IMG/VR virus record: IMGVR_UViG_3300028417_000015
Coordinates: 1-28,121 of that record
Length of the DNA: 28,121 nucleotides
Source of the DNA: a virus
Strand: one strand, 5' to 3'
Shown: positions 1 to 6,069 of the stretch, piece after piece
Layout: every line of letters starts with the position of its first letter
Position numbering within the stretch: position 1 is the stretch's first letter
The notes under the pieces: generated by a model
The model's database searches: none
What the model was told of the DNA's origin: nothing
What the model saw: the letters and a program-made list of their open reading frames with translations, nothing else
Program-made: the position numbers and the translations under genes

Positions 1-171
1 CGTGTGCTGGGCTTGCGGAGATTGGACATCCAGGACGAGCGCTGGCAGCAAGCAATGCAGGCGATCAGCGATAGCTTGCAGGTGGCGGGCAGTAAAGAGT
101 ATTTGCGCATCTATTTGCGCAAGGGTGATGGCAGTTATCGGCAGATCAAGCTTGATGTCGCGAGCTTTTAA
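1..171 (+). CDS. DUF3164 family protein, C-terminal part (5' end outside window)
   Basis: The open frame runs from base 1 to a TAA at 169-171 and gives 56 residues starting RVLGLRRLDIQDERWQ and ending in a strand-rich LRKGDGSYRQIKLDVASF-type tail. The pattern 'RVLGLR-LDI-D-RW--AM-AISDS--V-GSK-Y-R' is what I recognise as the conserved C-terminus of DUF3164 proteins, which sit in the early region of Mu-like phages near the transposase and Gam genes. Their role is unknown. The gene start lies left of the window. A different frame also gives an ORF from base 2, but its Cys/Arg/Ser-rich translation looks like a shadow. The early-region identity supports the Mu-like reading of the whole window. Confidence 0.8.
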   Translation, partial: RVLGLRRLDIQDERWQQAMQAISDSLQVAGSKEYLRIYLRKGDGSYRQIKLDVASF

Positions 172-183
172 CGGAGGTCTCGA

Positions 184-372
184 ATGAATTGCCCAGAATG
201 CAAACACATTATCGAAGAGGAAGATTTCGACCTCTATCCCGGACAGCCGCTGCCCGAAATGGTTGACGTGGAAATTCTGTGCCCTGGTTGTAGTTGGGCA
301 GGCTGCGCTGTTTTGTCAATCAACAGTTTTATGAGCTACGCAGGTATTGATGATCCGGAGACCGCAGCATGA
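184..372 (+). CDS. Small zinc-ribbon-like protein
   Basis: A 62-residue acidic protein with two Cys pairs, C3-P-E-C6 and C33-P-G-C36, spaced as in a zinc ribbon; a fifth Cys is at 41. An ACGGAGG Shine-Dalgarno starts 13 bases before the ATG, just after the stop of the DUF3164 gene, and the stop overlaps the next gene in an ATGA. It is clearly part of the early operon. I do not recognise a named family. Metal binding is inferred only from the Cys spacing. A nucleic-acid- or protein-binding adaptor role is plausible but unproven. Confidence 0.65.
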   Translation: MNCPECKHIIEEEDFDLYPGQPLPEMVDVEILCPGCSWAGCAVLSINSFMSYAGIDDPETAA

Positions 373-566
373 ACTACGGCGACGGCACAGCGGTGGAGCT
401 ATACGACACCGTAGAGGTTTTGGACGCAGAGTTTGAACCAGAAGAGGCGCATGTGATCAAGCTTGGCAAGAAGAAAATCAAGATCGAGTGGGACAACCCA
501 CATATCAAGCCAGCCAAAACCTTTGTGTCGCCTGAAAGCTGCGAGCTGCTCTTCCGAGTCGGCTAA
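369..566 (+). CDS. Small hypothetical phage protein (KOW/SH3-like composition)
   Basis: A 65-residue protein whose ATG overlaps the upstream stop (ATGA), so translation is probably coupled. The sequence has short beta-prone stretches with turns (GDGTAVELYDTVEVLDAEFE, then HVIKLGKKKIKIEWDNP) that resemble small barrel proteins, but no family is certain. It ends 40 bases before a strong intrinsic terminator and so is the last gene of the early operon. Function unknown. Confidence 0.6.
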   Translation: MNYGDGTAVELYDTVEVLDAEFEPEEAHVIKLGKKKIKIEWDNPHIKPAKTFVSPESCELLFRVG

Positions 567-576
567 CTCGAACCAT

Positions 577-600
577 GGGAGCGGTTTGGTGGCCGCTCCC
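577..600 (+). other. Hairpin ahead of terminator
   Basis: GGGAGCGG (577-584) pairs perfectly with CCGCTCCC (593-600) around an 8-base loop. It stands directly upstream of the terminator at 606-642 and may stabilise the 3' end of the early transcript. Confidence 0.5.
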
Positions 601-605
601 CTCTC

Positions 606-642
606 GCCCGGTGGTTACTCTCCTGGCCACCGGGCATTTTTT
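606..642 (+). terminator. Intrinsic terminator of the early operon
   Basis: GCCCGGTGG (606-614) pairs with CCACCGGGC (627-635), a 9-bp perfect stem, followed by A and six T (637-642). This is a standard Rho-independent terminator on the + strand. It separates the early genes from the middle control genes. Confidence 0.85.
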
Positions 643-689
643 AAACTATGGCAAGCAACGTTAAATACGAAACTGGAGCATCACAAGCC

Positions 690-851
690 ATGAGTTATTG
701 GAGGGCAGCCAAAGCGAGCAAATTTGAAGAGGGTTTGCTGGCTTTGCCTGGAGAGCGCAATCCGTATCCCGTAACGTCGTTCGCTGGCCTGCACTGGCGG
801 CGGGGGCAAGCGGCACAAGCTGATGGAGGTAACGATGGGACAGAGTGCTAG
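690..851 (+). CDS. Rmf/CrpP-like small protein
   Basis: Starting at ATG 690, with GGAG at 675-678, this gives a 53-residue protein. An upstream in-frame ATG at 648 has no ribosome-binding site because it lies against the terminator T-run. The core 'F-EGLLALPGERNPYP--SFAGLHWRRGQ' fits the short ribosome modulation factor/CrpP-type pattern (Gly-x-x-Ala, N-P-Y-P, then W-x-x-G). Rmf binds 70S ribosomes and promotes hibernating dimers. CrpP-like genes are common on mobile elements with disputed functions. The gene overlaps the next one by 17 bases. Family assignment is by pattern only; a ribosome-directed role is inference. Confidence 0.6.
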   Translation: MSYWRAAKASKFEEGLLALPGERNPYPVTSFAGLHWRRGQAAQADGGNDGTEC

Positions 852-1080
852 TCATTACGCCAGCATCGAAAGCAGCGCACGGCTGCAGCGTGTCCACAAA
901 TTGCTCAGCGACGGTAAGTGGCATGGCACCCGCGAGATTATGCGCACCGCTGATGTCTGCGCTGTCAACTCGATTATCTCCGAGCTGCGTTCCAACGGCT
1001 ACGATGTGATCACCCGTTGTGTTGGTCGCGGTCGTTATGAGTATCAGTTGGTGATCGATAGCCAAGGTGGGTTGTTTTAA
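835..1080 (+). CDS. Winged-helix/HTH DNA-binding protein
   Basis: 81 residues from ATG 835, which has GGAGGT at 825-830; an in-frame ATG at 823 lies on the Shine-Dalgarno itself and is unlikely to be used. The sequence 'RLQRVHKLLSDGKWHGTREIM' followed by 'CAVNSIISELRSNGYDVITR' and a C-terminal hairpin 'GRYEYQLV' is a typical small winged helix: helix, recognition helix, wing. Such proteins are common in phage control regions. The target is unknown. It lies between the Rmf-like gene and gemA and ends just before a 12-bp perfect hairpin. Confidence 0.7.
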   Translation: MGQSASHYASIESSARLQRVHKLLSDGKWHGTREIMRTADVCAVNSIISELRSNGYDVITRCVGRGRYEYQLVIDSQGGLF

Positions 1081-1085
1081 ATAAA

Positions 1086-1119
1086 AGCCCAGGCACCGGA
1101 GGGGTTTGGTGCCTGGGCT
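1086..1119. other. Perfect 12-bp hairpin between regulator and gemA
   Basis: AGCCCAGGCACC (1086-1097) is exactly complementary to GGTGCCTGGGCT (1108-1119), with a 10-base loop. There is no T-run on the + side. On the minus strand the stem is followed by TTTTATTTAAAA, so it is better shaped as a terminator for leftward transcription. It could also act as an RNA stabiliser on the + transcript. Confidence 0.6.
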
Positions 1120-1168
1120 GGCTTCTCGGAGGGGCGTGAGAAGCGAGAATCAATATAAGGGAGGTTTA

Positions 1169-1615
1169 ATGTCTGGTCAAGCAGAAAAATACCGCAGAGC
1201 TGAACTAGCTAAAATCCATATTGCCAAGAAGGATCTCGGCCTGCCCGAAGATGTCTACCGGGCCATGCTGCTGGAGATTGGTGGCAAGGAGTCCTCCGCA
1301 GATCTCGACCGCGCCGGGCGCGGCCGAGTGCTCGATCACTTGAAGGCTCTCGGCTGGCAACCGAAGCATAAAGGCGGCAAGCGGCCACACAACATCAATG
1401 CCGGGCGTATGAGCCGCCAGCAGCAGCTGAAAAAGATCGAGGCGTTGCTCACGGTTGGCGAGAAAGGCTGGGCCTATGCCGATGCTCTGGCGTTGAGGAT
1501 CTGCAAGGTTACGTGCGTTGCCTGGGTGCCGGATGACCAGCTTTACAAGATCATCACCGCGCTGCGGAAACAGGGGCTGCGGGAGGGTTGGGATTTGAGT
1601 GGGGAAGATCGATGA
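1169..1615 (+). CDS. gemA: GemA / Mu gp16-like regulatory protein (DUF1018)
   Basis: ATG 1169 is preceded by AAGGGAGGTTTA, giving 148 residues; a start at 1106 would cross the hairpin and has no ribosome-binding site. The N-terminal pattern 'R-AELAKIHIAKKDLGLPEDVYRAML--IGGKESSADL' and the later 'MSRQQQLKKIEALL' and 'W-PDDQLYKIITALRKQ' are characteristic of the gp16/GemA family. In Mu, GemA affects host gene expression and DNA supercoiling. The mechanism in this phage is unknown. It overlaps the next gene by an ATGA. Confidence 0.88.
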   Translation: MSGQAEKYRRAELAKIHIAKKDLGLPEDVYRAMLLEIGGKESSADLDRAGRGRVLDHLKALGWQPKHKGGKRPHNINAGRMSRQQQLKKIEALLTVGEKGWAYADALALRICKVTCVAWVPDDQLYKIITALRKQGLREGWDLSGEDR

Positions 1616-2412
1616 AACTCCGTTGCCCCGTCTGCCATAGCGCCAACAGCCTTGAAGCCTACACAGAAGATGCCGCCCAGCGCGAACTGTTGGCGCTGCT
1701 CGGGCAGCACAGCCAGCTGTTCTGGCCGATGGCGTCCTATCTCGGTTGCTTTCGCTCGCCAAGCCGCGATCTGTCCGCCAGTCGGGCTCTTAAACTGGCC
1801 CGAGAGGTGCTGGCCCTGATTGCCGATCAGAGCGCCCTGGCCGTGGCCTTGTCGGAAACTGTCGAAGCCATGCGCGGCAAACGCGAAGCCGGGGACGTGC
1901 GGCCTTTGAAAAACCACAATTATCTCAAGCGCGTCCTGGAAAGCACCCTGGCGATACCGGGCACCAGCCTGCAGATCCCCAGTGGCACCCCGGCCAGGCG
2001 CGGCAGAAAATCCGCCGGGCTGGTAGCCGAAGCTGTGCTGCAAGAGTGGACAGGTAACGACTGGCTACGCATTGAGATCAGCAACGGGTTGCTGGCTTTG
2101 CTGGCCCTGCCGCTCTACAAATCCCCCGATCCGCAAACCATTGATCGTACAGCCAGCCTCTGGGAGATGGAGTTGCGTAAAGGCAGAATCATCCTCGTTG
2201 AAGAGATTGACCGGCTGCGTGTTCAAAAGGGCTTTGCATCCCTTTTAAGTGCTGTTAAAGAGCGCTTTCCTGAACCTTCGGTGTTGCGGGATTTGATGCC
2301 GCGTCGACCAGAGCAACGGAAAATGGAAGCCCCGCCGATTAGTGATGAGGATCGAGAGGTTGGTTTAGGAATATTGCGGAGTTTTACCGATCAACCAGGA
2401 GGAACAAAATGA
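1612..2412 (+). CDS. CxxC-containing phage protein of unknown function
   Basis: 266 residues, with the start chosen at the ATGA overlap with gemA (ATG 1612). The N-terminus has C5-P-V-C8-H9, a half zinc-finger, followed by 'LLALLGQHSQLFWPMASYLGCFR' and 'SASRALKLAREVLAL', a helical segment seen in hypothetical proteins next to gp16 in Mu-like prophages. Residues 95-140 are basic ('RGKREAGDVRPLKNHNYLKR' and 'TPARRGRKS') and could touch nucleic acid. The C-terminal 60 residues are highly charged. It sits between gemA and mor, so a control or replication role is possible, but nothing in the sequence proves it. Confidence 0.75.
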   Translation: MKLRCPVCHSANSLEAYTEDAAQRELLALLGQHSQLFWPMASYLGCFRSPSRDLSASRALKLAREVLALIADQSALAVALSETVEAMRGKREAGDVRPLKNHNYLKRVLESTLAIPGTSLQIPSGTPARRGRKSAGLVAEAVLQEWTGNDWLRIEISNGLLALLALPLYKSPDPQTIDRTASLWEMELRKGRIILVEEIDRLRVQKGFASLLSAVKERFPEPSVLRDLMPRRPEQRKMEAPPISDEDREVGLGILRSFTDQPGGTK

Positions 2413-2759
2413 CAAGTCTTGCGACCGAACAAATCAAACGGCCGGAGGTAATCCAAGACATCGCCACGGCGATTGAATCGGCGATCATAGAGCATGGCAC
2501 CTTGGGTGGTCAGGATGCCGCTGATATCTCTCTGTTGGCGGCCGACATCGTCTGGGAGCGTTTTGCTGGCGAGCAAGTGTATGTGCAACAACAGATCAGC
2601 AAAATCCACCGAGAGATCTACAATAGATTGTGCCGCCCACATGCAACCCTGGAGGGTGTTGCCAAGGATTACGGCTACACAGTGCGCTACATCCGGATCA
2701 TCTACAAGCAAATGGCCGTCGCCGAAAACAACCGATTACAGCCTGGCTTGTTTGAGTAG
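2409..2759 (+). CDS. mor: Mor-family transcription activator
   Basis: 116 residues; GGAGG lies just upstream and the ATG overlaps the previous stop (ATGA). The Mor/C signature is visible: 'GEQVYVQQQISKIHREIYNRL' (beta strand and helix of the dimer domain) followed by a helix-turn-helix 'TLEGVAKDYGYTVRYIRIIYKQM'. In Mu, Mor dimers bind the middle promoter and recruit RNA polymerase through its alpha and sigma subunits. The gene is the last of its operon, and a 280-base non-coding region follows it, as expected if Mor acts on a promoter there to start late transcription. Confidence 0.88.
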   Translation: MTSLATEQIKRPEVIQDIATAIESAIIEHGTLGGQDAADISLLAADIVWERFAGEQVYVQQQISKIHREIYNRLCRPHATLEGVAKDYGYTVRYIRIIYKQMAVAENNRLQPGLFE

Positions 2760-2761
2760 AT

Positions 2762-2791
2762 TTGACATCCTGCCCGGTTTTGTGAGATACG
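2762..2791 (+). promoter_or_regulatory. Promoter-like sequence after mor
   Basis: A perfect -35 hexamer TTGACA (2762-2767) is followed at 17-18 bases by a weak -10 (GAGATAC region, best match GATACG at 2786-2791). A good -35 with a poor -10 fits an activator-dependent promoter. Transcripts from here would run straight into the terminator at 2822-2857, so it may make a short RNA or be controlled by read-through. Confidence 0.45.
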
Positions 2792-2821
2792 GTAAGACTA
2801 CGAAACAATACCCTGTCGCCC

Positions 2822-2857
2822 AAGCCTCTTCCTTGCCGGAAGGGGCTTTCTCTTTTT
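2822..2857 (+). terminator. Intrinsic terminator after mor
   Basis: AAGCCTCTTCC (2822-2832) pairs with GGAAGGGGCTT (2838-2848), 11 bp with one G-T pair, loop TTGCC, then TTTCTCTTTTT. It closes the middle operon, and it also lies about 30 bases after the promoter-like sequence. Confidence 0.8.
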
Positions 2858-3041
2858 GAATAATCTCCCTTAGCTATGTCAGCGCCACCGAATATTCTTA
2901 CCCCTACTTGACCGGCAGGGTCGAACCAATTACCTCCTGAAGCAGTCGGTGGAGAGGCCACTCTCAACCGGCACCCTGCCTGCCGCTTTTGTAAAGCCGA
3001 CCCCATCACATGGTCGGCTAATCGAGTAAACGGGGCAAGCC
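2858..3041 (+). promoter_or_regulatory. Non-coding leader region ahead of lysis genes
   Basis: No convincing gene is present. The region holds a perfect palindrome GAATATTC (2890-2897), a -35-like TTGACC (2908-2913), an anti-Shine-Dalgarno-like ACCTCCT (2932-2938), a hairpin of CGGTGGAGAG (2947-2956) with CTCTCAACCG (2961-2970) interrupted by one G-A mismatch, and a hairpin of AGCCGACC (2995-3002) with GGTCGGCT (3012-3019). CCACCGA (2885-2891) can also pair with TCGGTGG (2946-2952), which would compete with the first hairpin. Being just after mor, this is the best place for the Mor-dependent late promoter and leader. Confidence 0.5.
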
Positions 3042-3629
3042 ATGCCAGAGAATCTATACAGCGGAGACTTTGAGAGGTTTTTTAAGCGGGTGTTTGAATC
3101 TGAGGGCGGGCTCTCTATGGATCCGGCAGACTCCGGCAACTGGAGCGGCGGCAAGGTTAATGTCGGCGAACTGAAGGGCACCCGGTACGGCATCTCTGCA
3201 GCACAGTTCCCGGGGCTGGATATCAAAACCCTCACCGTCGACCAGGCGCGTGAGATTTACTATCAGCAATACTGGCTTTCGCCAGGCTTCTGGCGGCTAC
3301 CTGCACCGCTGTCGATCCGCGTGGCCGATGTCGGTGTTACTGCTGGCCAGGGCACGGCAATTAAAATGCTGCAGCGGGCGGTTAATGTGGTTTGCGCTGG
3401 CGAGGTCGCGCCACAGCGACGGGCTCCATGGCGGCAAGCTGTTGCGGATTTGTTGAGCGGTAGGCCATTACGTGTCGACGGTAAGCTCGGCCCGATCACC
3501 GAAGGCGTTATCAGGACCTGTCCGTATCATCGAGCCCTACTTATTGCGTTCCAAGGCGAAGCTTACATCCACTATCGCCGCTTAAACCCACTCTACATAC
3601 CAGGCTGGCTGGAAAGGCTTGGCTCATGA
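3042..3629 (+). CDS. Endolysin, glycoside hydrolase 108 (N-acetylmuramidase)
   Basis: 195 residues, started at ATG 3042 with a GGGG site 8 bases upstream. The GH108 signature is clear: 'FFKRVFESEGG' with the likely catalytic Glu21, then 'D-ADSGNWSGG', 'KGTRYGISAAQFP', and 'LTVDQAREIYYQQYW'. The C-terminal half carries a peptidoglycan-binding-like 'LRVDGKLGPITEGVIR'. It would cut the glycan strands of the cell wall at lysis. No signal peptide is visible, so it probably needs a holin for export. It is the first gene of the lysis cassette and overlaps the next gene by an ATGA. Confidence 0.88.
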   Translation: MPENLYSGDFERFFKRVFESEGGLSMDPADSGNWSGGKVNVGELKGTRYGISAAQFPGLDIKTLTVDQAREIYYQQYWLSPGFWRLPAPLSIRVADVGVTAGQGTAIKMLQRAVNVVCAGEVAPQRRAPWRQAVADLLSGRPLRVDGKLGPITEGVIRTCPYHRALLIAFQGEAYIHYRRLNPLYIPGWLERLGS

Positions 3630-4009
3630 CCTATCAACTCTACGCTCCAGCCAGTTTTATAGCTGCCTCTGCTGAGGTTCGTGCTGCGGTGGTCAATGGC
3701 TGCGGCGCGGGTGGTTGGAAGATCGACCTGGTTCCGGACTCCATTTATGGCCTCGACGTTTCCGATGTCTGTGACATCCACGATTGGATGTATGAGGCTG
3801 GCGAAACCCTGGCAGACAAGGAAGAGGCTGACCGGGTGATGCTCAACAACCTGTTGCGCAAAATCAACGCTAAAACAAAGTACGCCTGGCTCCGCTGGCT
3901 GCGCCGTAAACGCGCATTGAAATATTACCAGGCCGTTGCCGAATTTGGAGCTCCAGCGTTCTGGGCAGACAAAAACAAACCAGAAAACATCATCAACGTC
4001 CCGGCGTAA
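3626..4009 (+). CDS. Phospholipase A2-signature protein of the lysis cassette
   Basis: 127 residues, coupled to the endolysin by an ATGA overlap. Residues N24-G-C26-G27-A-G29-G30 match the calcium loop of secreted phospholipase A2 (Cys-Gly-x-Gly-Gly), and C49-D-I-H52-D53-W-M-Y56 matches its active-site helix (Cys-x-x-His-Asp-x-x-Tyr). The only two cysteines, 26 and 49, fall where the PLA2 Cys29-Cys45 disulfide would be. A later acidic residue, D69, may complete the site. There is no signal peptide. Related hypothetical proteins occur in other prophages, to my recollection without a proven role. Lipid hydrolysis during lysis is inferred. It may instead be a catalytically dead fold. Confidence 0.7.
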   Translation: MTYQLYAPASFIAASAEVRAAVVNGCGAGGWKIDLVPDSIYGLDVSDVCDIHDWMYEAGETLADKEEADRVMLNNLLRKINAKTKYAWLRWLRRKRALKYYQAVAEFGAPAFWADKNKPENIINVPA

Positions 4010-4028
4010 CCGGGAGAAGGAGGCAAAC

Positions 4029-4658
4029 ATGAAACCCTGGTACAAATCGAAAACACTGTGGACCAACGCCCTGGGCGTAGCGGCAATGCTGTTGCAATCC
4101 GAAGTTGGATATCTACTGCCTCTGGAATACCAGGCGGTCGGTTTGGCGGCAGTCAACATGCTGCTCCGAACAACGACCAATGCCCCGATCGCGTGGAAAC
4201 CGCCAGGCTCAGGCGTTGTTGGTGTCGCATTGATTGTTGGCAGCTTAATGCTGGCTCCGCTCATCACCGGTTGCTCGGCGCTCCCTGATTTTATGCTGCC
4301 CACTGCAAAAATCGCCAACACAATGCTCTCGGCACAGATCGCCACCATGGAAGCCGCCATGATCCTGCCTGACGATGATAGCCGAGCCGATGTCCTTGCT
4401 GCCCTCACTTACGTGGCCTCACAAGCGACCCCGGATGAAGCGTTAAGTCTAGACGAGATAGAAGTCCGCATCTTATCTGACCTGGCTAAAAACCCCGCTT
4501 ACGACACAAGTCTACCGGCAGTCAGGATGTTTATTGATCAGTTCATGATTTCATCCGAGAGCTATATCGAGACTCAAAACTCATTGTTTAAAAAGGACAG
4601 TGTGCAGTTTACCAACTATCTGGCATCGATGATCAACGCCCTGCGACAGGTTGGGTAA
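4029..4658 (+). CDS. Holin-like membrane protein with internal lipobox
   Basis: 209 residues; ATG 4029 follows GAAGGAGG. Residues 1-50 'KPWYKSKTLWTNALGVAAML' and '--LAAVNMLLRTTT' resemble short membrane proteins of phage lysis cassettes. After 'PIAWKPPGSG' a second hydrophobic stretch ends in LITGC, a good lipobox, at about residues 75-85. The remaining 120 residues are acidic and helical with no membrane segment. This could be a fusion of a holin-like segment with an outer-membrane lipoprotein (o-spanin-like), a protein cut by signal peptidase II, or two products from an internal start. It stands where holin and spanins are expected. Confidence 0.65.
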   Translation: MKPWYKSKTLWTNALGVAAMLLQSEVGYLLPLEYQAVGLAAVNMLLRTTTNAPIAWKPPGSGVVGVALIVGSLMLAPLITGCSALPDFMLPTAKIANTMLSAQIATMEAAMILPDDDSRADVLAALTYVASQATPDEALSLDEIEVRILSDLAKNPAYDTSLPAVRMFIDQFMISSESYIETQNSLFKKDSVQFTNYLASMINALRQVG

Positions 4659-4661
4659 CAC

Positions 4662-4871
4662 ATGCCAGACCTGTTTGACCGAGCCCAGGAGGCAAGTGAG
4701 CGGCTGTTGGCCGATGCCCTGGGCGAGCACCAACGGAGCAGGCCGGAGCACAAAACCAGCCGCGTTGATTGCCTCGATTGCGAGGAGCCGATTCCAGAGG
4801 CCCGGCGTAAAGCAGCGCCGGGTTGCCAACGGTGCATTAATTGCCAGCGGATTTTTGAGGGAGGATGTTGA
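4662..4871 (+). CDS. TraR/DksA-type zinc-finger protein
   Basis: 69 residues. A C4 zinc finger is formed by C37-L-D-C40 and C58-I-N-C61 within 'CLDCEEPIPEARRKAAPGC', the signature of TraR/DksA C-terminal fingers. The N-terminal helix (residues 1-30) is short, as in TraR, which binds the RNA polymerase secondary channel without ppGpp. Such genes are regular members of Mu-like late operons, between lysis and packaging genes. RNA polymerase modulation is the family role; it is not proven here. The stop overlaps the next ATG in TGATG. Confidence 0.85.
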   Translation: MPDLFDRAQEASERLLADALGEHQRSRPEHKTSRVDCLDCEEPIPEARRKAAPGCQRCINCQRIFEGGC

Positions 4872-5203
4872 TGGAGGATTATACCGCCTGGAAGTTCTGG
4901 CTCGATGTAGCACAACTTTTAGGGATTATCGGTGTGGGAGCTTACACCTGGTGGACAAACAGGAGCAAAGCAACTCAAAAAAAGTTTAAAGGGCTAGAGG
5001 AGCGGATCAGCGTGGTCGAGTTTGAAGGGTCGAGTTTGAAAAAAGCATTTAAAGCCCGGCCGCCCTGTCTGCACCATGCCGAGTTTGACTTACGGCTGAG
5101 AGGAGTCCAGGAGGGTGTCAGCAACATCGAAGGGCGCATGGTTGGGATTGGTAACAGCCTCGACCTAATCCAGACCCACTTGATTGCCGGAGGCAAGAAA
5201 TGA
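4871..5203 (+). CDS. DUF2730 family membrane-anchored protein (Mu gp25-like)
   Basis: 110 residues from ATG 4871, which follows GAGGGAGG by six bases; an ATG at 4865 is too close to that site. One N-terminal membrane helix (about residues 8-27, 'FWLDVAQLLGIIGVGAYTWW') is followed by a basic stretch and a coiled-coil-like heptad region. This matches the DUF2730 type found before the small terminase in Mu-like phages. Function unknown; it may be lysis-related since an inner-membrane anchor with a periplasmic or cytoplasmic coiled coil resembles i-spanins in layout. Confidence 0.75.
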   Translation: MEDYTAWKFWLDVAQLLGIIGVGAYTWWTNRSKATQKKFKGLEERISVVEFEGSSLKKAFKARPPCLHHAEFDLRLRGVQEGVSNIEGRMVGIGNSLDLIQTHLIAGGKK

Positions 5204-5496
5204 GTTTTAAAACGATCCTCACAGAAGATCAGCGACTGGTCATGCTACGCGCCCTAGAACAAGACGCCGGGTACGACCTCAATGAATCGATCTTGCAGTC
5301 TTTTCTCGGAGCCTATGGTCACTCGGTCAGCCGCGACAAAGTGCGCACCGAGTTGCGCTGGTTGGAGGAACAGGGTCTGGTCACGATCAACGAGGTCGCC
5401 GCGATACTGGTGGCCACCCTTACTGGCCGTGGTGCCGATGTCGCCAAGGGGCTTGCTGTAGTTGATGGCGTTAAACGCCCGAGACCGGGGGCATAA
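5200..5496 (+). CDS. Mu gp26-like phage protein
   Basis: 98 residues, joined to the upstream gene by ATGA. The pattern 'RLVMLRALEQDAGYDLNESILQSFLGAYGHSVSRDKVRTELRWLEEQGLV' is a compact winged-helix-like fold seen in gp26-type (VpaChn25_0724-like) proteins of Mu-like phages, ending with 'ATLTGRGADVAKGL'. It always precedes the gp27-like gene in such phages. Its job is not established; a packaging or regulatory DNA-binding role is possible. Confidence 0.78.
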   Translation: MSFKTILTEDQRLVMLRALEQDAGYDLNESILQSFLGAYGHSVSRDKVRTELRWLEEQGLVTINEVAAILVATLTGRGADVAKGLAVVDGVKRPRPGA

Positions 5497-6069
5497 ATGG
5501 CAAAACAGCCCAAAAAACAGCAGTCGTCGATTGACCGGTTGCCGCCAGAGATCCGGGAGAAGCTCCAGGAGTTGCTCCGAGATCCACGCGTTACACAGAT
5601 GGACGCGACCCGGAAGATCAACAAAATCCTTGAAGCTGAAGGCCATGAGGAAAAGCTCAGCAAGTCGTCGGTTAATCGTTACGACCTGCGCATGCGTTCG
5701 GTCGGTGAGAATCTGCGGCAATCCCGCGAGATGGCCGAGATGTGGATCGACAAACTTGGCTCTGCGCCCCAGGGGCAAGTTGGCAACCTGGTCAACGAGA
5801 TCCTGCGCACCTTGAGCTTCGACATCACGCTGATCCTCCAGGAGGGCGGCATCGATGCCGAGAACGCCCCGGCGGTGGTCGACATGCTTAAAGGGTTGTC
5901 GCTAACCACGCAACGGCTGGAGAAAGCCGCCAACTTGAATCTGGAGCGTGAAAAAGAGATCCGCAAGCAGGCGTTGGAAGAGGCGGCAAGCAAAGTTGAG
6001 AAGACTGCCAAGAAGCAGGGAGTCACCCCGGAAACAATTGAAAAGATTCGCGAGGCGTTTGGTATCTGA
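5497..6069 (+). CDS. Small terminase subunit-like protein (DUF3486, Mu gp27-like)
   Basis: 190 residues. The N-terminus 'SSIDRLPPEIREKLQELLRDPRVTQMDATRKIN' followed by 'LSKSSVNRYDLRM' is the DUF3486 helix-turn-helix motif. The C-terminal half is helical and rich in Glu and Lys (coiled coil, residues 130-180). In Mu, gp27 acts with gp28 in DNA packaging as the DNA-recognition subunit. The stop overlaps the large terminase ATG in TGATG, supporting the pairing. Confidence 0.85.
   Translation: MAKQPKKQQSSIDRLPPEIREKLQELLRDPRVTQMDATRKINKILEAEGHEEKLSKSSVNRYDLRMRSVGENLRQSREMAEMWIDKLGSAPQGQVGNLVNEILRTLSFDITLILQEGGIDAENAPAVVDMLKGLSLTTQRLEKAANLNLEREKEIRKQALEEAASKVEKTAKKQGVTPETIEKIREAFGI

Noticed and set aside
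463-693. Open frame covering the early terminator
   Set aside because: It crosses two strong hairpins and a T-run, has low-complexity Ser/Pro content and no ribosome-binding site.
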